This document shows positions 33,532-43,241 of a stretch of 64,000 bases of DNA, piece after piece. Source of the DNA: Hyphomicrobiales bacterium (GTDB lineage: Bacteria; Pseudomonadota; Alphaproteobacteria; Rhizobiales; Beijerinckiaceae); assembly GCA_930633495.1 (NCBI GenBank), contig CAKNFJ010000001.1, forward strand, positions 620,001-684,000, written 5' to 3'. Position 1 is the first letter of the stretch. Every line of letters starts with the position of its first letter. Position numbers and translations under genes: made by a program. The notes below the pieces were generated by a model. The model was given only the letters and a program-made list of their open reading frames with translations. It searched no databases and had not been told where the DNA came from.

Positions 33532-34725
33532 TCAGGCGATCGGCTGGGCGAGCTCGCCATGGCGGCTGACGATCCTGCCGCGCTTGACGACCGTGCGGTC
33601 GGCCGGCCGGGCGACGACGGCCTCGACCAGGGTCTCGCCGGGCAGGATGACGAGATCGGCGATGCAGCCGACATCGAGGCCGTAATTCTCGACGCCCATG
33701 GTCTTCGCGCCGGCATAGGTGCAGGTGTCGAGGGCCAGCTCGACCTCCTCGTCACGGCGGAAGTTGTTGCGCAGGCCGACGAGCATGGCCCGCTCCAGCA
33801 TGTCGCCCATGCCATAGGGGCTCCAGCTGTCGCGAATGCCGTCCGAGCCGCCGCTGATCACGACGCCGGCCTTGATGCAGGCCATGACCGACGGAGCCGG
33901 GTAGCTTGCAGGCGCCGTGGTCACCAGCGCGACCCGCTCCCGCGCCAGTTCCTCGAGCAGACGGCCGACGAGATCGGCATCCGGCATGCCCAGACAGAAG
34001 GCGTGGCTGATCGCGACCTTGCCCTGCATGCCGAGCGCGCGCACGCGTTCCAGGATGAGATCGATCGAGAAGGCGCCCATCTCGCCGCGCTCATGCAGGT
34101 GGATGTCGAGCGGGCGGCCGTATTTCTCGGCCAGGCCGAAGATCGCATCGAGATGGCCCTTCGGGTCGCGTTCGAGCGCGCAGGGGTCGAGACCGCCGAC
34201 GACCTCGGCGCCAAGCGCCATGGCCCGGTCGAGCAGCTCGAGCGTGCCGGGCCGGATCAGCAGGCCGGATTGCGGAAAGGCGACGATCTCGACGTCGATC
34301 ACGTCCCTGAGCCGCTCGCGCATGGCCATGACGCCCTCGATGCCGGCAAGGCCGATCTCGGTGTCGACGTCGACATGGGTGCGGACATGGGTGGTGCCCA
34401 TCCTGACGATCTGGGCGACCAGCCGGCCGGACTGGCGGTTGGCGTCGATATTCAGCGCGCGACGGTTGCGTCGCTCGCCTTCGATCTTGTCGAGCAGATT
34501 CGCGCCGGCTTCATGCCGCTGCCAGCCCATGCCCCAGAAGCTCTTGTCGAGATGGGTATGGGCCTCGACGAGGCCGGGGATCATCAGCCGGCCGCCGGCG
34601 TCGAAGGTGATGTCGGCTCCCGTCGCGCCGGCGCCGATGGCGGCGATGTGCCCGTCGCGGACAAGCACGTCCGTGGCGGTGCCGCCGGCTGGGCGGACAT
34701 TCCGGATCAAGAGCGTTTCGGACAC
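33532..34725 (-). CDS. Cytosine-deaminase-type amidohydrolase
   Basis: A 397-residue metal-dependent amidohydrolase of the CodA-like group. Site motifs are EAHTHLDKSFW, LDIHLHERGEMG (with the His-x-x-Glu of deaminases), ISHAFCLG and SGGSDGIRDSWSP (metal or catalytic Asp). The start is GTG, supported by AGGAG eight bases upstream. It lies downstream of the second peptide ABC operon and upstream of a dehydrogenase. The substrate could be a pyrimidine, a creatinine-like ring or an N-acyl compound. Confidence 0.86.
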   Translation of the reverse strand: MSETLLIRNVRPAGGTATDVLVRDGHIAAIGAGATGADITFDAGGRLMIPGLVEAHTHLDKSFWGMGWQRHEAGANLLDKIEGERRNRRALNIDANRQSGRLVAQIVRMGTTHVRTHVDVDTEIGLAGIEGVMAMRERLRDVIDVEIVAFPQSGLLIRPGTLELLDRAMALGAEVVGGLDPCALERDPKGHLDAIFGLAEKYGRPLDIHLHERGEMGAFSIDLILERVRALGMQGKVAISHAFCLGMPDADLVGRLLEELARERVALVTTAPASYPAPSVMACIKAGVVISGGSDGIRDSWSPYGMGDMLERAMLVGLRNNFRRDEEVELALDTCTYAGAKTMGVENYGLDVGCIADLVILPGETLVEAVVARPADRTVVKRGRIVSRHGELAQPIA

Positions 34726-34832
34726 CAGGCATCTCCTTCTTCCAGGCCGGCGCGTGCCGGCTTCTCGACGTCCATGGCGGCTCCGGCCTTTGGGGTCATC
34801 GGACCCGCCTGCGGCGCCGCCGGCATAAAAGG

Positions 34833-34860
34833 CGCCCCGCCGGTGTCGTGCGGCGGGGCG
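34833..34860 (-). terminator. Rho-independent terminator of ABC operon 2
   Basis: CGCCCCGCCG and CGGCGGGGCG form a perfect 10-base stem with an 8-base loop, 57 bases after the DppC stop. On the minus strand it is followed by CCTTTTATG. It separates the transporter operon from the amidohydrolase. Confidence 0.7.
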
Positions 34861-34916
34861 AGTTGTCCACGGGGCGAGGGGCTACCGTTTTGGTTCCCCG
34901 TGGCGGCGTTCGGGCC

Positions 34917-35789
34917 TCACACCCGCTTGCGCAGGCGCGGATCGAGGGCATCGCGCAGGCCGTCGCCGAGCATGTTGATGGCGAGGACGGTGATGGAGAG
35001 GAAGAGGGCCGGGAAGAAGATGATGTAGGGCTTGATCTGCCAGAGGGCGCGGCCCTCGGCCATGATGTTGCCCCAGGAGGGGGTGCTCGGCGGGACGCCG
35101 GCGCCGATGAAGGAGAGCGCGGCCTCGGCGAGGATGGCGACGGCGCAGATATAGGTGGCCTGGACCGCGATCGGCGCGAAGGTGTTGGGCAGGATGTGGC
35201 GGAAGACGAGCCAGGGAATGCTGGCGCCGCAGGAGCGGGCGGCCTCGACATAGGGCTCTTCACGCAGGAAGAGCACGACGCCGCGGATCAGGCGCACGAC
35301 GCGCGGCGTCTCGGCGATGGTGACCGCCAGGATGACGTTCCAGATCGAGGCGCGGTTGAGCGCGATCAGCGCGATGGCGAGCAGGATCGAGGGGATCGCC
35401 ATGAGGCCGTCCATGACCCGCATGACGAAGGCATCGAAGCGGGGCAGGAAGCCGGCGAAGACGCCGATCAGGACGCCGAGGATGGTCGATCCGATCGCGA
35501 CCGAGAAGCCGACGATGAGCGAGACGCGGGTGCCGTAGAGGACGCGGGAATAGAGGTCGCGGCCGAGCATGTCGGTGCCGAACCAGAAGGCGTCCGAGGG
35601 CGCCTTGGCGCGGTCGAAGGCCGAGATCGCCGTCGGGTCCCTGGTGCCGAGCCAGGGCGCGAGGACGGCGATCAGGACGAGCAGGACGAGGACGGCGACG
35701 CCGCAGGCGATGCTCGGATTGCGGATGAGCTGCCCGAGCCGGCTCTGCCGGCCGCCGCGCGGCGCGGCGTCGGAGGTGATGGCGGTCAA
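34917..35789 (-). CDS. Peptide/nickel-type ABC permease, DppC-like (system 2)
   Basis: A 290-residue permease with the DppC motifs FGTDMLGRDLYSRVLYGTR, the EAA loop VEAARSCGASIPWLVFRHIL and the ending MLGDGLRDALDPRLRKRV. The start appears to be TTG overlapping the DppB stop (TTGA). It is the last gene of the second operon and is followed by a strong hairpin terminator. Confidence 0.9.
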   Translation of the reverse strand: MTAITSDAAPRGGRQSRLGQLIRNPSIACGVAVLVLLVLIAVLAPWLGTRDPTAISAFDRAKAPSDAFWFGTDMLGRDLYSRVLYGTRVSLIVGFSVAIGSTILGVLIGVFAGFLPRFDAFVMRVMDGLMAIPSILLAIALIALNRASIWNVILAVTIAETPRVVRLIRGVVLFLREEPYVEAARSCGASIPWLVFRHILPNTFAPIAVQATYICAVAILAEAALSFIGAGVPPSTPSWGNIMAEGRALWQIKPYIIFFPALFLSITVLAINMLGDGLRDALDPRLRKRV

Positions 35790-36727
35790 TAGCGGATCCT
35801 CGGATCGAAGACGGTGTAGAGCATGTCGACCAGCAGGTTCACGAGCACATACATGAAGCTGAACAGCAGGATGACGCCCTGGATGACGGGATAGTCGCGG
35901 CGCAGGATGGCATCGACGGTCAGGCGGCCGAGGCCGGGAATGGCGAAGACGGTCTCGGTGACGATGGCGCCGCCGATCAGCAGGGCGACGCCGCTGCCGA
36001 TGGTGGTGATGATCGGCACGGAGCAGTTCTTCAGCGCATGCTTGAACAGGATGGTGCGCTCTTCGGCGCCCTTGGCGCGGGCCGTCCTGACATAGTCCTG
36101 GGCGAGGACCTCCAGCATGGTCGCGCGGGTGATGCGGGCGAGCAGGCCGATATAGACACTGCCCAGCGCGACCGCCGGCAGGATCAGGCTGCGGACCGCC
36201 GGCCAGAGGCCGTTCGACAAGGGCACATAGCCCTGCACGGGCAGCCAGCGCAGCTGCAGGCCGAAGACGAAGGCGAGGAGATAGCCGACGACGAAGGAGG
36301 GCACCGAGAAGCTGAGCACGGCGAAGACCATGACCATGCGGTCGCTGGCGGTGTTGTGCTTCCAGGCGGCGACGACGCCGATCGGCAGCGCCAGCGACAC
36401 CGAGACGACGAGCGTCATCAGCATCAGCAGATAGGTCGGCTCCAGCCGTTGCACGATCATCGCGGCGACCGGCTGGTTGGTGAAGAGCGAGAGGCCGAGA
36501 TCGCCGTGGAGCAGGCTCCAGACCCAGTTCCCGAAGCGGATCGGGAACGGATCGTCGAGCTTCAGCGCGACGCGGATGCGGGCGATGTCGGCCGCCGTCG
36601 CCTGGTCTCCGGCCATGATCGCGGCGGGATCACCCGGCGCGAGATAGAGCAGGCCGAAGACGAACAGCGCGACGAAGGCCATGACCGGCAGCGCTGCGAG
36701 CAGCCGGCGCGCGATATGGGAGAGCAT
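35786..36727 (-). CDS. Peptide/nickel-type ABC permease, DppB-like (system 2)
   Basis: A 313-residue permease. The start MLSHIARRLLAALPVMAF is the standard family start; a longer frame upstream is a shadow of the binding-protein gene. GLLYLAPGDPAAIMAG, the EAA loop YVRTARAKGAEERTILFKHA and the end YTVFDPRIRY are typical. It lies 11 bases after the binding protein and overlaps DppC by four bases. Confidence 0.92.
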   Translation of the reverse strand: MLSHIARRLLAALPVMAFVALFVFGLLYLAPGDPAAIMAGDQATAADIARIRVALKLDDPFPIRFGNWVWSLLHGDLGLSLFTNQPVAAMIVQRLEPTYLLMLMTLVVSVSLALPIGVVAAWKHNTASDRMVMVFAVLSFSVPSFVVGYLLAFVFGLQLRWLPVQGYVPLSNGLWPAVRSLILPAVALGSVYIGLLARITRATMLEVLAQDYVRTARAKGAEERTILFKHALKNCSVPIITTIGSGVALLIGGAIVTETVFAIPGLGRLTVDAILRRDYPVIQGVILLFSFMYVLVNLLVDMLYTVFDPRIRY

Positions 36728-36738
36728 GGGGCTTGGTC

Positions 36739-38343
36739 TCAGCCCTTGGCGGTCATCGTGAAGAAGAGCGGCCGCTGCAGCTGCATGTCGGTCAGGTTGT
36801 TCCTGTAGCCGCTGACTGTCGCGAAGCCGCCGAGCGGGATGTAGGGCACGTCGATCAGGGCCTGCTTCTGGATTTCCTCGCAGATCTTCTTCTGCGTGGC
36901 GACATCGGGCGCGTCGAGCCATTGCTGACGCAGCTCCTCCAGCCGCGGCGCCGTCGGCCAGCCGACCCAGGCATCGTTGCCGTTGCCGCGCAGGCCGACA
37001 TGGCCGACCGGGTTGAAGTTACTCATGCCGGAGAGAGCGGTGAGGAAGACGTTCCAGCCGCCCTTGTCAACGGGCTCCTTGCTGAGGCGGCGCTGCATCA
37101 GCGTGCCCCAGTCCATGGCCTGGATGTCGACGTTGAGGCCGACCTTCTTCAGCGTGTCGGCGGCGAGCAGCGTGCAGGGATGCGTCCAGGGATAGTCGAC
37201 GGGATCGAGCACGACGACGCGCTCGCCGTTGTAGCCGGCGGCCTTGATCTCCTCGGCCGCCTTCTTGACGTCGCGCGGGCTGGTGAAGGCTTCCAGGCCG
37301 ACCGTGGTCGTCATCGGCGAGTCCGGGCTGAAGAAGCCGACGCCGGACTGCCAGAACGCCGCGTTCTCCTCGCCGAAGGTGCCGGACATGATCGCACGCT
37401 GGTCGAAAGCCTTCAGCAGTGCGCGCCGGATCGCCGGATTGTTGAAGGGCGGCTGCAGATGGTTGAAGCGCATCACCGCGAAATTCGGCGTCGTGCGCGG
37501 CAGCAGGCGGATATTGGGATCGGCCTTGAGAACCGGCAGGAAATCGGCGCCGACCATCTCGATCACGTCGATCTCACCAGCCTGGAGAGCGGCGGCGGCG
37601 GTCGAGGCATCGGGGATGATGTTCCAGACGATCTTCTCGAAATGCGCGATCTTCGGGCCGGCCGTATAGGAGGGCGGGAAGGCGTCGCTGCGCGGCTTGT
37701 AGCCCGCGAACTTCTCGAAGACGGCGCGCGAGCCGGAGATCCACTGCTCCCTCACGAACCGATAGGGGCCGCTGCCGACGCTCTCGCGGACCTGCTCGGT
37801 CGGCGAAGTATTGGCGAGGCGCTCCGGCATGATCGCCGGCATGTTCGAGCCGCTGGTGGCCAGCGTCATCGGCAGCAGCGGGAAGGGCTTCTTGAGCTTG
37901 AACTGCAGCGTGCGGTCGTCGACCGCGGTCAGCGTGTCGACCACGCCGAGGAGCGCCGCGCCCATGAAATCGCGCTTGTCCCAGCGCGTGATGCTGGCGA
38001 CGCAATCCTTGGCGAGGACCGGCTGACCGTCATGGAACTGCAGACCGTCGCGCAGCTTGATCGTCCATTGCAGCTTGTCGTCGGAAACGACATGCCCTTC
38101 AGCCATTTGCGGATGAACGTTGTAGTCCTTATCGAAGCCATAGAGCGTGTCGAACACCAGATGCCCATAGACCTGGACGATGGTCGAGGTACTCCAGACG
38201 GGGTCGAGGATGTTCAGGTCCGCTTCGGGAATATAGCGCAGTTCCTTCTTCCCGGCGGCGTTGGCCGGCGCGGTAAAGAACGGAGCCAATTGGGCAAACA
38301 CAGCCGACTGAGTCGCCAGCTTCAGGAAATCCCGCCTATTCAT
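36739..38343 (-). CDS. Periplasmic solute-binding protein, family 5 (system 2)
   Basis: A 534-residue binding protein beginning MNRRDFLKLATQSAVF, a clear twin-arginine signal ending near APANAA. SBP_bac_5 features are YIPEADLNILDPVWSTSTIV, LRDGLQFHDGQPVLAKDCV and GSGPYRFVREQWISGSRAVF. It is the first gene of the second ABC operon, 278 bases after an XRE-cupin regulator gene on the same strand. The region upstream is AT-rich and carries the promoter. Confidence 0.93.
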   Translation of the reverse strand: MNRRDFLKLATQSAVFAQLAPFFTAPANAAGKKELRYIPEADLNILDPVWSTSTIVQVYGHLVFDTLYGFDKDYNVHPQMAEGHVVSDDKLQWTIKLRDGLQFHDGQPVLAKDCVASITRWDKRDFMGAALLGVVDTLTAVDDRTLQFKLKKPFPLLPMTLATSGSNMPAIMPERLANTSPTEQVRESVGSGPYRFVREQWISGSRAVFEKFAGYKPRSDAFPPSYTAGPKIAHFEKIVWNIIPDASTAAAALQAGEIDVIEMVGADFLPVLKADPNIRLLPRTTPNFAVMRFNHLQPPFNNPAIRRALLKAFDQRAIMSGTFGEENAAFWQSGVGFFSPDSPMTTTVGLEAFTSPRDVKKAAEEIKAAGYNGERVVVLDPVDYPWTHPCTLLAADTLKKVGLNVDIQAMDWGTLMQRRLSKEPVDKGGWNVFLTALSGMSNFNPVGHVGLRGNGNDAWVGWPTAPRLEELRQQWLDAPDVATQKKICEEIQKQALIDVPYIPLGGFATVSGYRNNLTDMQLQRPLFFTMTAKG

Positions 38344-38621
38344 GTTCCGTCCCTGATGTTGCCGGGAAGTTGATGTAAGCTTCGATCATGCTTACGAGGC
38401 CATGCGCAGGCAGCCTCGACTGTCGACGCCGTGGACATCGTCAAGATGATTTTGAAGTATTATGTCCCGGATTTGTTATATTATTCAGGTGTTATGATGA
38501 GGCTGAATTTCGGATTATCAAATTAAATTATCCAATTCTTATCATGCGGAAATTGAATGATGCCAGTCGCGAAGGAGCGCCGGCCGGCGACGGCGCACGG
38601 AGAGGCTAAGCCCCTACACCG

Positions 38622-39170
38622 CTAGAACGACGGCGGCGTGCAGGCGCTGACGATCTCGCAGGGAACCGGGCCGACGCAGCGAAAGCGGTGCGGGCGCGTG
38701 CTCTCGAAATAATAAGCGTCGCCGGGACCGAGGATGCGGCGCTCCTCTCCGACCGTGAGTTCGATCCGGCCGCTGAGCACGATGCCGCCTTCCTCGCCCT
38801 CATGGGTCAGCAGCACGCGGCCGGTATCGGCGCCGGGCTCGTAGCGCTCCTTGATGATCTGGAGCGCCCGGCCGAACAGGTTCTCGCCGACCTGGCGGAA
38901 GGAAATGCCGCCCTTCCCGATCTCAACCAGTTCCTCCGCCTGATAGAACACCTGCCGCGGCTTCTCCGGCTCGAAGGCGAAGAACTCCGACAGGCTGATC
39001 GGAATGCCGTCGAGAATCCGCTTGAGGACGCCGACCGAGGGGTTCACCTCGTTGGCCTCGATCAGCGAGATCGAGGAGTTGGTCACCCCGGCCTGTTTGG
39101 CGAGCGCGCGCTGCGAGAGGCCGCGCTGCATCCGGACATATCTGAGGCGGGCTCCGACATCGATATTCAT
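38622..39170 (-). CDS. XRE-cupin transcriptional regulator (PuuR-like)
   Basis: A 182-residue regulator with an N-terminal helix-turn-helix (about 5-60; MQRGLSQRALAKQAGVTNSS) and a C-terminal cupin (about 105-178; THEGEEGGIVLSGRIEL, GPGDAYYFESTRPHRF). The architecture is that of PuuR, which controls polyamine breakdown. It is divergent from an omega-aminotransferase gene across a 140-base AT-rich region, so that gene and possibly the downstream ABC operon are likely targets. Confidence 0.9.
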   Translation of the reverse strand: MNIDVGARLRYVRMQRGLSQRALAKQAGVTNSSISLIEANEVNPSVGVLKRILDGIPISLSEFFAFEPEKPRQVFYQAEELVEIGKGGISFRQVGENLFGRALQIIKERYEPGADTGRVLLTHEGEEGGIVLSGRIELTVGEERRILGPGDAYYFESTRPHRFRCVGPVPCEIVSACTPPSF

Positions 39171-39190
39171 CGCCGGCCTGTTTCTGCTGT

Positions 39191-39234
39191 TCTTGATATT
39201 GAACGATATACAAATCGGATCTGCTTTTTCAAGA
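39191..39234. promoter_or_regulatory. Divergent promoter region, regulator/aminotransferase
   Basis: The AT-rich tract between the XRE-cupin and aminotransferase genes holds TCTTGATATT and TCAAGATATT (arms TCTTGA and TCAAGA, 32 apart) plus ACGATATAC. It is a plausible but weak operator for the XRE-cupin protein. Confidence 0.35.
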
Positions 39235-39310
39235 TATTAGGCTAGTACTGAAACAGACTTGTTGCGTTGACGAAAACATGAGCACTGACAGGCGACAAAG
39301 GGAGGCCGTC

Positions 39311-40660
39311 ATGACCGTCAACACCAAGCCGTCCGCGCTGCAGAACGCCCGTTCGCTCGACGCTTTCTGGATGCCGTTCACCGCGAACCGGCAGTTCAAG
39401 CAGGCGCCGCGCCTGCTCGCCAGCGCCAGCGGCATGCACTACGCCACCGAAGACGGCCGCAAGGTGATGGACGGCACGGCGGGGCTGTGGTGCTGCAATG
39501 CCGGCCATGGCCGGCGGCAGATCAGCGAAGCCGTGGCACACCAGATCGCCGAGCTCGACTTCGCTCCCGCCTTCCAGATGGGCCACCCCATCGTCTTCGA
39601 TTTCGCCGAGCGGCTCGCCGCCTTGGCGCCGGGCGAGGGCGCAGCCAAGCTCGACCGGGTGTTCTTCACCGGCTCGGGTTCGGAATCGGTCGATACCGCG
39701 CTCAAGATCGCGGTCGCCTATCAGCGCGCCATCGGCCAGGGCACGCGGACCCGCCTGATCGGGCGCGAGCGCGGCTATCACGGCGTCGGCTTCGGCGGCA
39801 TCTCCGTCGGCGGCCTCGTCAACAACCGCCGCGTCTTCCCGCAGCTTCCGGGCACCGATCATCTGCGCCACACCCATGATCCCGCCCGCAACGCCTTCAC
39901 CCGCGGCCTGCCGGAGCATGGGGCTGAACTAGCCGACGATCTCGAGCGGCTGGTCGCGCTGCATGGCGCGGAGACGATCGCGGCCGTCATCGTCGAGCCG
40001 ATGGCAGGCTCCACCGGCGTGCTGCTGCCGCCGAAGGGCTATCTGCAGCGCCTGCGCGAGATCGCGACAAGGCACGGCATCCTGCTGATCTTCGACGAGG
40101 TCATCACCGGCTTCGGACGCCTCGGCACGCCTTTCGCCGCCGATTATTTCGGGGTGATGCCGGACCTGATGACCACGGCCAAGGGCCTGACCAACGGCGC
40201 GGTGCCGATGGGCGCGGTCTTCGCCAGCCGCAAGGTGCATGACGGGCTGATGACCGGGCCGGAGGGCATGATCGAGCTCTTCCACGGCTACACCTATTCC
40301 GGCCATCCGGTCGCCTGCGCGGCGGGTCTCGCCACGCTCGACATCTACGCGACCGAAGGCCTGCTGACGCGCGCGGCGAAGCTGGCGCCGGCCTGGGAGA
40401 GCGCGATGCACTCGCTGCGGGATGCCCCGCATGTGGTCGATATCCGCAATCTCGGCCTCGTCGCCGGCATCGAGCTCGCCTCGCGCGAGGGTGCCGCTGG
40501 CGCCCGCGCCTATGAGGTCTTCGTCGATTGCTTCGAGAAGGGGCTCCTGATCCGCGTCACTGGCGACATCATCGCGCTGTCGCCGCCGCTGATCGTGGAG
40601 GAAGACCAGATCGGCGAGATGATCGCGACGCTGCGCGGCGCCCTGCAACGGGTGGCGTGA
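39311..40660 (+). CDS. Omega-amino acid:pyruvate aminotransferase (class III)
   Basis: A 449-residue PLP-dependent class III transaminase. The start MTVNTKPSALQ has GGGAGG at good spacing. The beta-alanine:pyruvate/omega-aminotransferase phrases FWMPFTANRQFK, MDGTAGLWCCNAGHG, FFTGSGSESVDTALK and the PLP-lysine motif TTAKGLTNGAVPMG are intact. Likely donors are beta-alanine, omega-amino acids or polyamine-derived amines. It is divergent from the XRE-cupin regulator. Confidence 0.92.
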   Translation: MTVNTKPSALQNARSLDAFWMPFTANRQFKQAPRLLASASGMHYATEDGRKVMDGTAGLWCCNAGHGRRQISEAVAHQIAELDFAPAFQMGHPIVFDFAERLAALAPGEGAAKLDRVFFTGSGSESVDTALKIAVAYQRAIGQGTRTRLIGRERGYHGVGFGGISVGGLVNNRRVFPQLPGTDHLRHTHDPARNAFTRGLPEHGAELADDLERLVALHGAETIAAVIVEPMAGSTGVLLPPKGYLQRLREIATRHGILLIFDEVITGFGRLGTPFAADYFGVMPDLMTTAKGLTNGAVPMGAVFASRKVHDGLMTGPEGMIELFHGYTYSGHPVACAAGLATLDIYATEGLLTRAAKLAPAWESAMHSLRDAPHVVDIRNLGLVAGIELASREGAAGARAYEVFVDCFEKGLLIRVTGDIIALSPPLIVEEDQIGEMIATLRGALQRVA

Positions 40661-40920
40661 CGCCCTCAGACGCGGTGGCACGGAATCGCCACCGCGTCGG
40701 TGTTCGGCGGGAGCGATTAGCGGCCGGCGTGCTCGGTCGCATCGGCCATCCGGCGTCGGCACGCGGCGATCCACCGAGATCGGCCGCGCAAGGACCATGG
40801 CCCCGCCATGCCCCTAGCCTCAAATCGACCGAATAGACCACGCGATCAGAGGCATTTTCGGGGGGCTGACCAGGGCCGTCGGCTGATCCGGGGTCCCGGC
40901 TCAGGCCATGGTCGCCGTGT

Positions 40921-41847
40921 TCAGTATTCGCGACCGGGCGCAACAAGCCCTTCGATCGGGAGCCCCTTGCGATGACTCTCGATCGTCTCGAGCACAAAAG
41001 CAGCTCCGCTTTCCGGGCGCGTCATCGACGCGACGTGGGGCGTCATCACGATGAGCGGATGGTGCCAGAACGGATGCTCCGGTTTTGGGGGCTCGGGGTC
41101 GAGCACGTCGATCATCGCGCCCGAAAGCTGCCCGGTTTCCAGCGCCGCCAGCAGATCCGCCTCGACGAGATGACCGCCGCGCCCGACATTGATGATGGCG
41201 GCTCCCCGTGGCAGCGCCGCGAAAAGCCGCGCATCGAGGATGCCGCGCGTCGCCTCGGTCAGCGGCAGCAGGCAGATCAGGATATCCGTCCGAGCCAGAA
41301 AGGCGGGCAGTTCCGAGGGGCCTGCGAAGCAGGTGACGCCCTCGATCTGCCTTGGTGAGCGGTTCCAGCCGACGAGAGGGAAGCCGAAGGCGCGCAGCTT
41401 CTCCAGGCTCGCCTGGCCAAGCTGGCCGAGCCCCATCACACCGACGCAGCGATCCGCGCTGGCACGGACCTGGATCTCTTGCCACTGGCGATGGCGCTGC
41501 CGGTCGAGATAGATCACCAAATCGCGATGCAGCATCAATGTGGCCATGCAGACGAACTCGGCCATGCTTTCGGCGATGCCCGGCTCGAGCATGCGCACCA
41601 CCGGCAGCTCCGGTGGCAGCTTGCTGAAATCGAGCTGGTCGACGCCCGCTCCGACCGAGAACAGCATCTTCAGGTTCGGGAAAGTCTCCGCGATCCGCTC
41701 GGGCGGCTGCCACAGCAGCAGATACTCGACCGCCTCGGGGTCTCCGATGTCGGGCCAGATGCGAAACGGCACGTCGGGGGCCTGCCGGGCGAAGGCCGCG
41801 GCCCACTGCCCTGCCCGCTCGGCGCTCGCCTTGTAGAGGATGGTCAC
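40921..41847 (-). CDS. Glyoxylate/hydroxypyruvate reductase, GhrA-like
   Basis: A 308-residue D-2-hydroxyacid dehydrogenase. The nucleotide motif VGVMGLGQLGQAS and catalytic residues in NVGRGGH (Arg), DVLDPEPP (Glu) and TPHVAS (His) are all present. The GhrA-type features GAGVDQLDFSKLP and FWHHPLIVMTPH suggest reduction of glyoxylate or hydroxypyruvate. The start is GTG with AGGAG upstream, 11 bases after the FAD oxidoreductase gene. It would consume the 2-oxo or glyoxylate product of that oxidase. Confidence 0.9.
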   Translation of the reverse strand: MTILYKASAERAGQWAAAFARQAPDVPFRIWPDIGDPEAVEYLLLWQPPERIAETFPNLKMLFSVGAGVDQLDFSKLPPELPVVRMLEPGIAESMAEFVCMATLMLHRDLVIYLDRQRHRQWQEIQVRASADRCVGVMGLGQLGQASLEKLRAFGFPLVGWNRSPRQIEGVTCFAGPSELPAFLARTDILICLLPLTEATRGILDARLFAALPRGAAIINVGRGGHLVEADLLAALETGQLSGAMIDVLDPEPPKPEHPFWHHPLIVMTPHVASMTRPESGAAFVLETIESHRKGLPIEGLVAPGREY

Positions 41848-41858
41848 GCCCGAAGCTC

Positions 41859-43187
41859 CTAGAACAGGCCGACCGGCGCCAGCGGGCGGCCGTCGATCAA
41901 TCGTTCGTAACCATAGGCGACCGGATCGACGAGCGGCGGATCGCCGTTGACGATGTCGGCAGCCAGCTTGCCGGCGGCCGGCCCGATGCCGAAGCCATGC
42001 CCGGAGAAGCCGTTTGCGAGGAAAAACCCCTTCAGGTTGGGAACAGCGGAGATCACCGGCACGGTGTCAGGGGTGGAATCGATCGTGCCGCCCCAGGCTT
42101 CGGCGATGCGGATGTCCTTGAGCTCGGGATTGCCGGCGATCAATGCCGCCAGCGCGGAGTTGACGAGGTCCATATCGGGTGCGGGATCCTGCACGCGCAC
42201 GGCCTCGAAGGGCGAAGGCTGGTCGAGGCGCCAGTCGGTACTGCCGAAGAGCTGCTTGAAGAACTCCGCTCCCAGCCGCAGCTTCAAGCCGGCGCGGCGC
42301 TGCTTGAAGGTCGGCCAGAAGATTTTGGCGTTGCGCAGGATGTCGGGTGTCAGATTGACAGTGCCGCGCCCGCGCAGCGCCAGCGTGAAACCGCCGTCGA
42401 GCCGGCGCCGGATGCAGTACTCGGTGGTTCCGAGGGCGCCGTCGGTGACATCGGGAGCGGGCGTGGTGCGGCAGGCCGTAGCGTCGACCAGACCGATCGG
42501 CAGGCTGATGCCGTGGCGCCGGCAGAACAGCGAGGACCAGGCGCCGCCGGCGAGCAGCACCGCCTGGGTGCGGATCGTGCCCTTCTCGGTCACGACGGCG
42601 CTGACCGCCCCGCCCGTCGTCTCCAGCCCGCGCGCGGCGCAGCCCTGGTGGATGGTGACGCCGCGCTTGCGGGCCGCGAGCGCGAGCGCCGGCACGGCCA
42701 TCGAAGGCTCGGCCCGGCCGTCGCTGGGCGTATGCAGGCCGGCGACCCACTTCTGCGTATTGCCGGGCAGCCTCTCTGCGATCTCGGCCGGTGTCAGCAA
42801 GGCCGAATGGACCTGCTGCTCACGCGCGATCGCCGCCCAGCGCTCCCAATCGGCCGCCTCCTTCGGGTCCTTCGTCAGGAACAGCACGCCGGTCCGGCGA
42901 AAGCCGGTATCGGCCCCCGCTTCCTCCTGCAGCTCCTCCCACAGGCGCAAGGCCTCGCGGGCGAGCGGGATCTCGGCGCGGGCCCGCCCCTGCTGGCGGC
43001 ACCAGCCCCAGTTCCGGCTCGACTGCTCGCCCGCGACATGCCCCTTCTCGATCAGCGCCACCGAAAGGCCCTTCCGGGCGAGGTGATAGGCGCTCGATAC
43101 GCCGATCACGCCGCCGCCGATGACCACCACGTCGACAGCCTCCGGCAGGCGCTCGTCGCTGGGAATACGGTTGACCGGCGGGGACAT
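41859..43187 (-). CDS. FAD-dependent amino-acid oxidoreductase (DadA-like)
   Basis: A 442-residue DAO-family flavoprotein. The dinucleotide motif VVVIGGGVIGVSSAYHLARKG (about 23-43) and C-terminal FLANGFSGHGFGIGPAAGKL are intact. AGGAG supports the ATG start MSPPVNRIPS over a TTG two codons earlier. Candidate substrates are D-amino acids, N-methylated glycines or opine-type secondary amines. It lies 54 bases after the third ABC permease pair on the same strand and 11 bases before the GhrA-like gene, forming an uptake-plus-oxidation operon. Confidence 0.88.
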   Translation of the reverse strand: MSPPVNRIPSDERLPEAVDVVVIGGGVIGVSSAYHLARKGLSVALIEKGHVAGEQSSRNWGWCRQQGRARAEIPLAREALRLWEELQEEAGADTGFRRTGVLFLTKDPKEAADWERWAAIAREQQVHSALLTPAEIAERLPGNTQKWVAGLHTPSDGRAEPSMAVPALALAARKRGVTIHQGCAARGLETTGGAVSAVVTEKGTIRTQAVLLAGGAWSSLFCRRHGISLPIGLVDATACRTTPAPDVTDGALGTTEYCIRRRLDGGFTLALRGRGTVNLTPDILRNAKIFWPTFKQRRAGLKLRLGAEFFKQLFGSTDWRLDQPSPFEAVRVQDPAPDMDLVNSALAALIAGNPELKDIRIAEAWGGTIDSTPDTVPVISAVPNLKGFFLANGFSGHGFGIGPAAGKLAADIVNGDPPLVDPVAYGYERLIDGRPLAPVGLF

Positions 43188-43241
43188 GAACAAGGCTCCT
43201 GGGACTGGCGCGGACGGCCATTGCGGAAGAACGAGACGAGG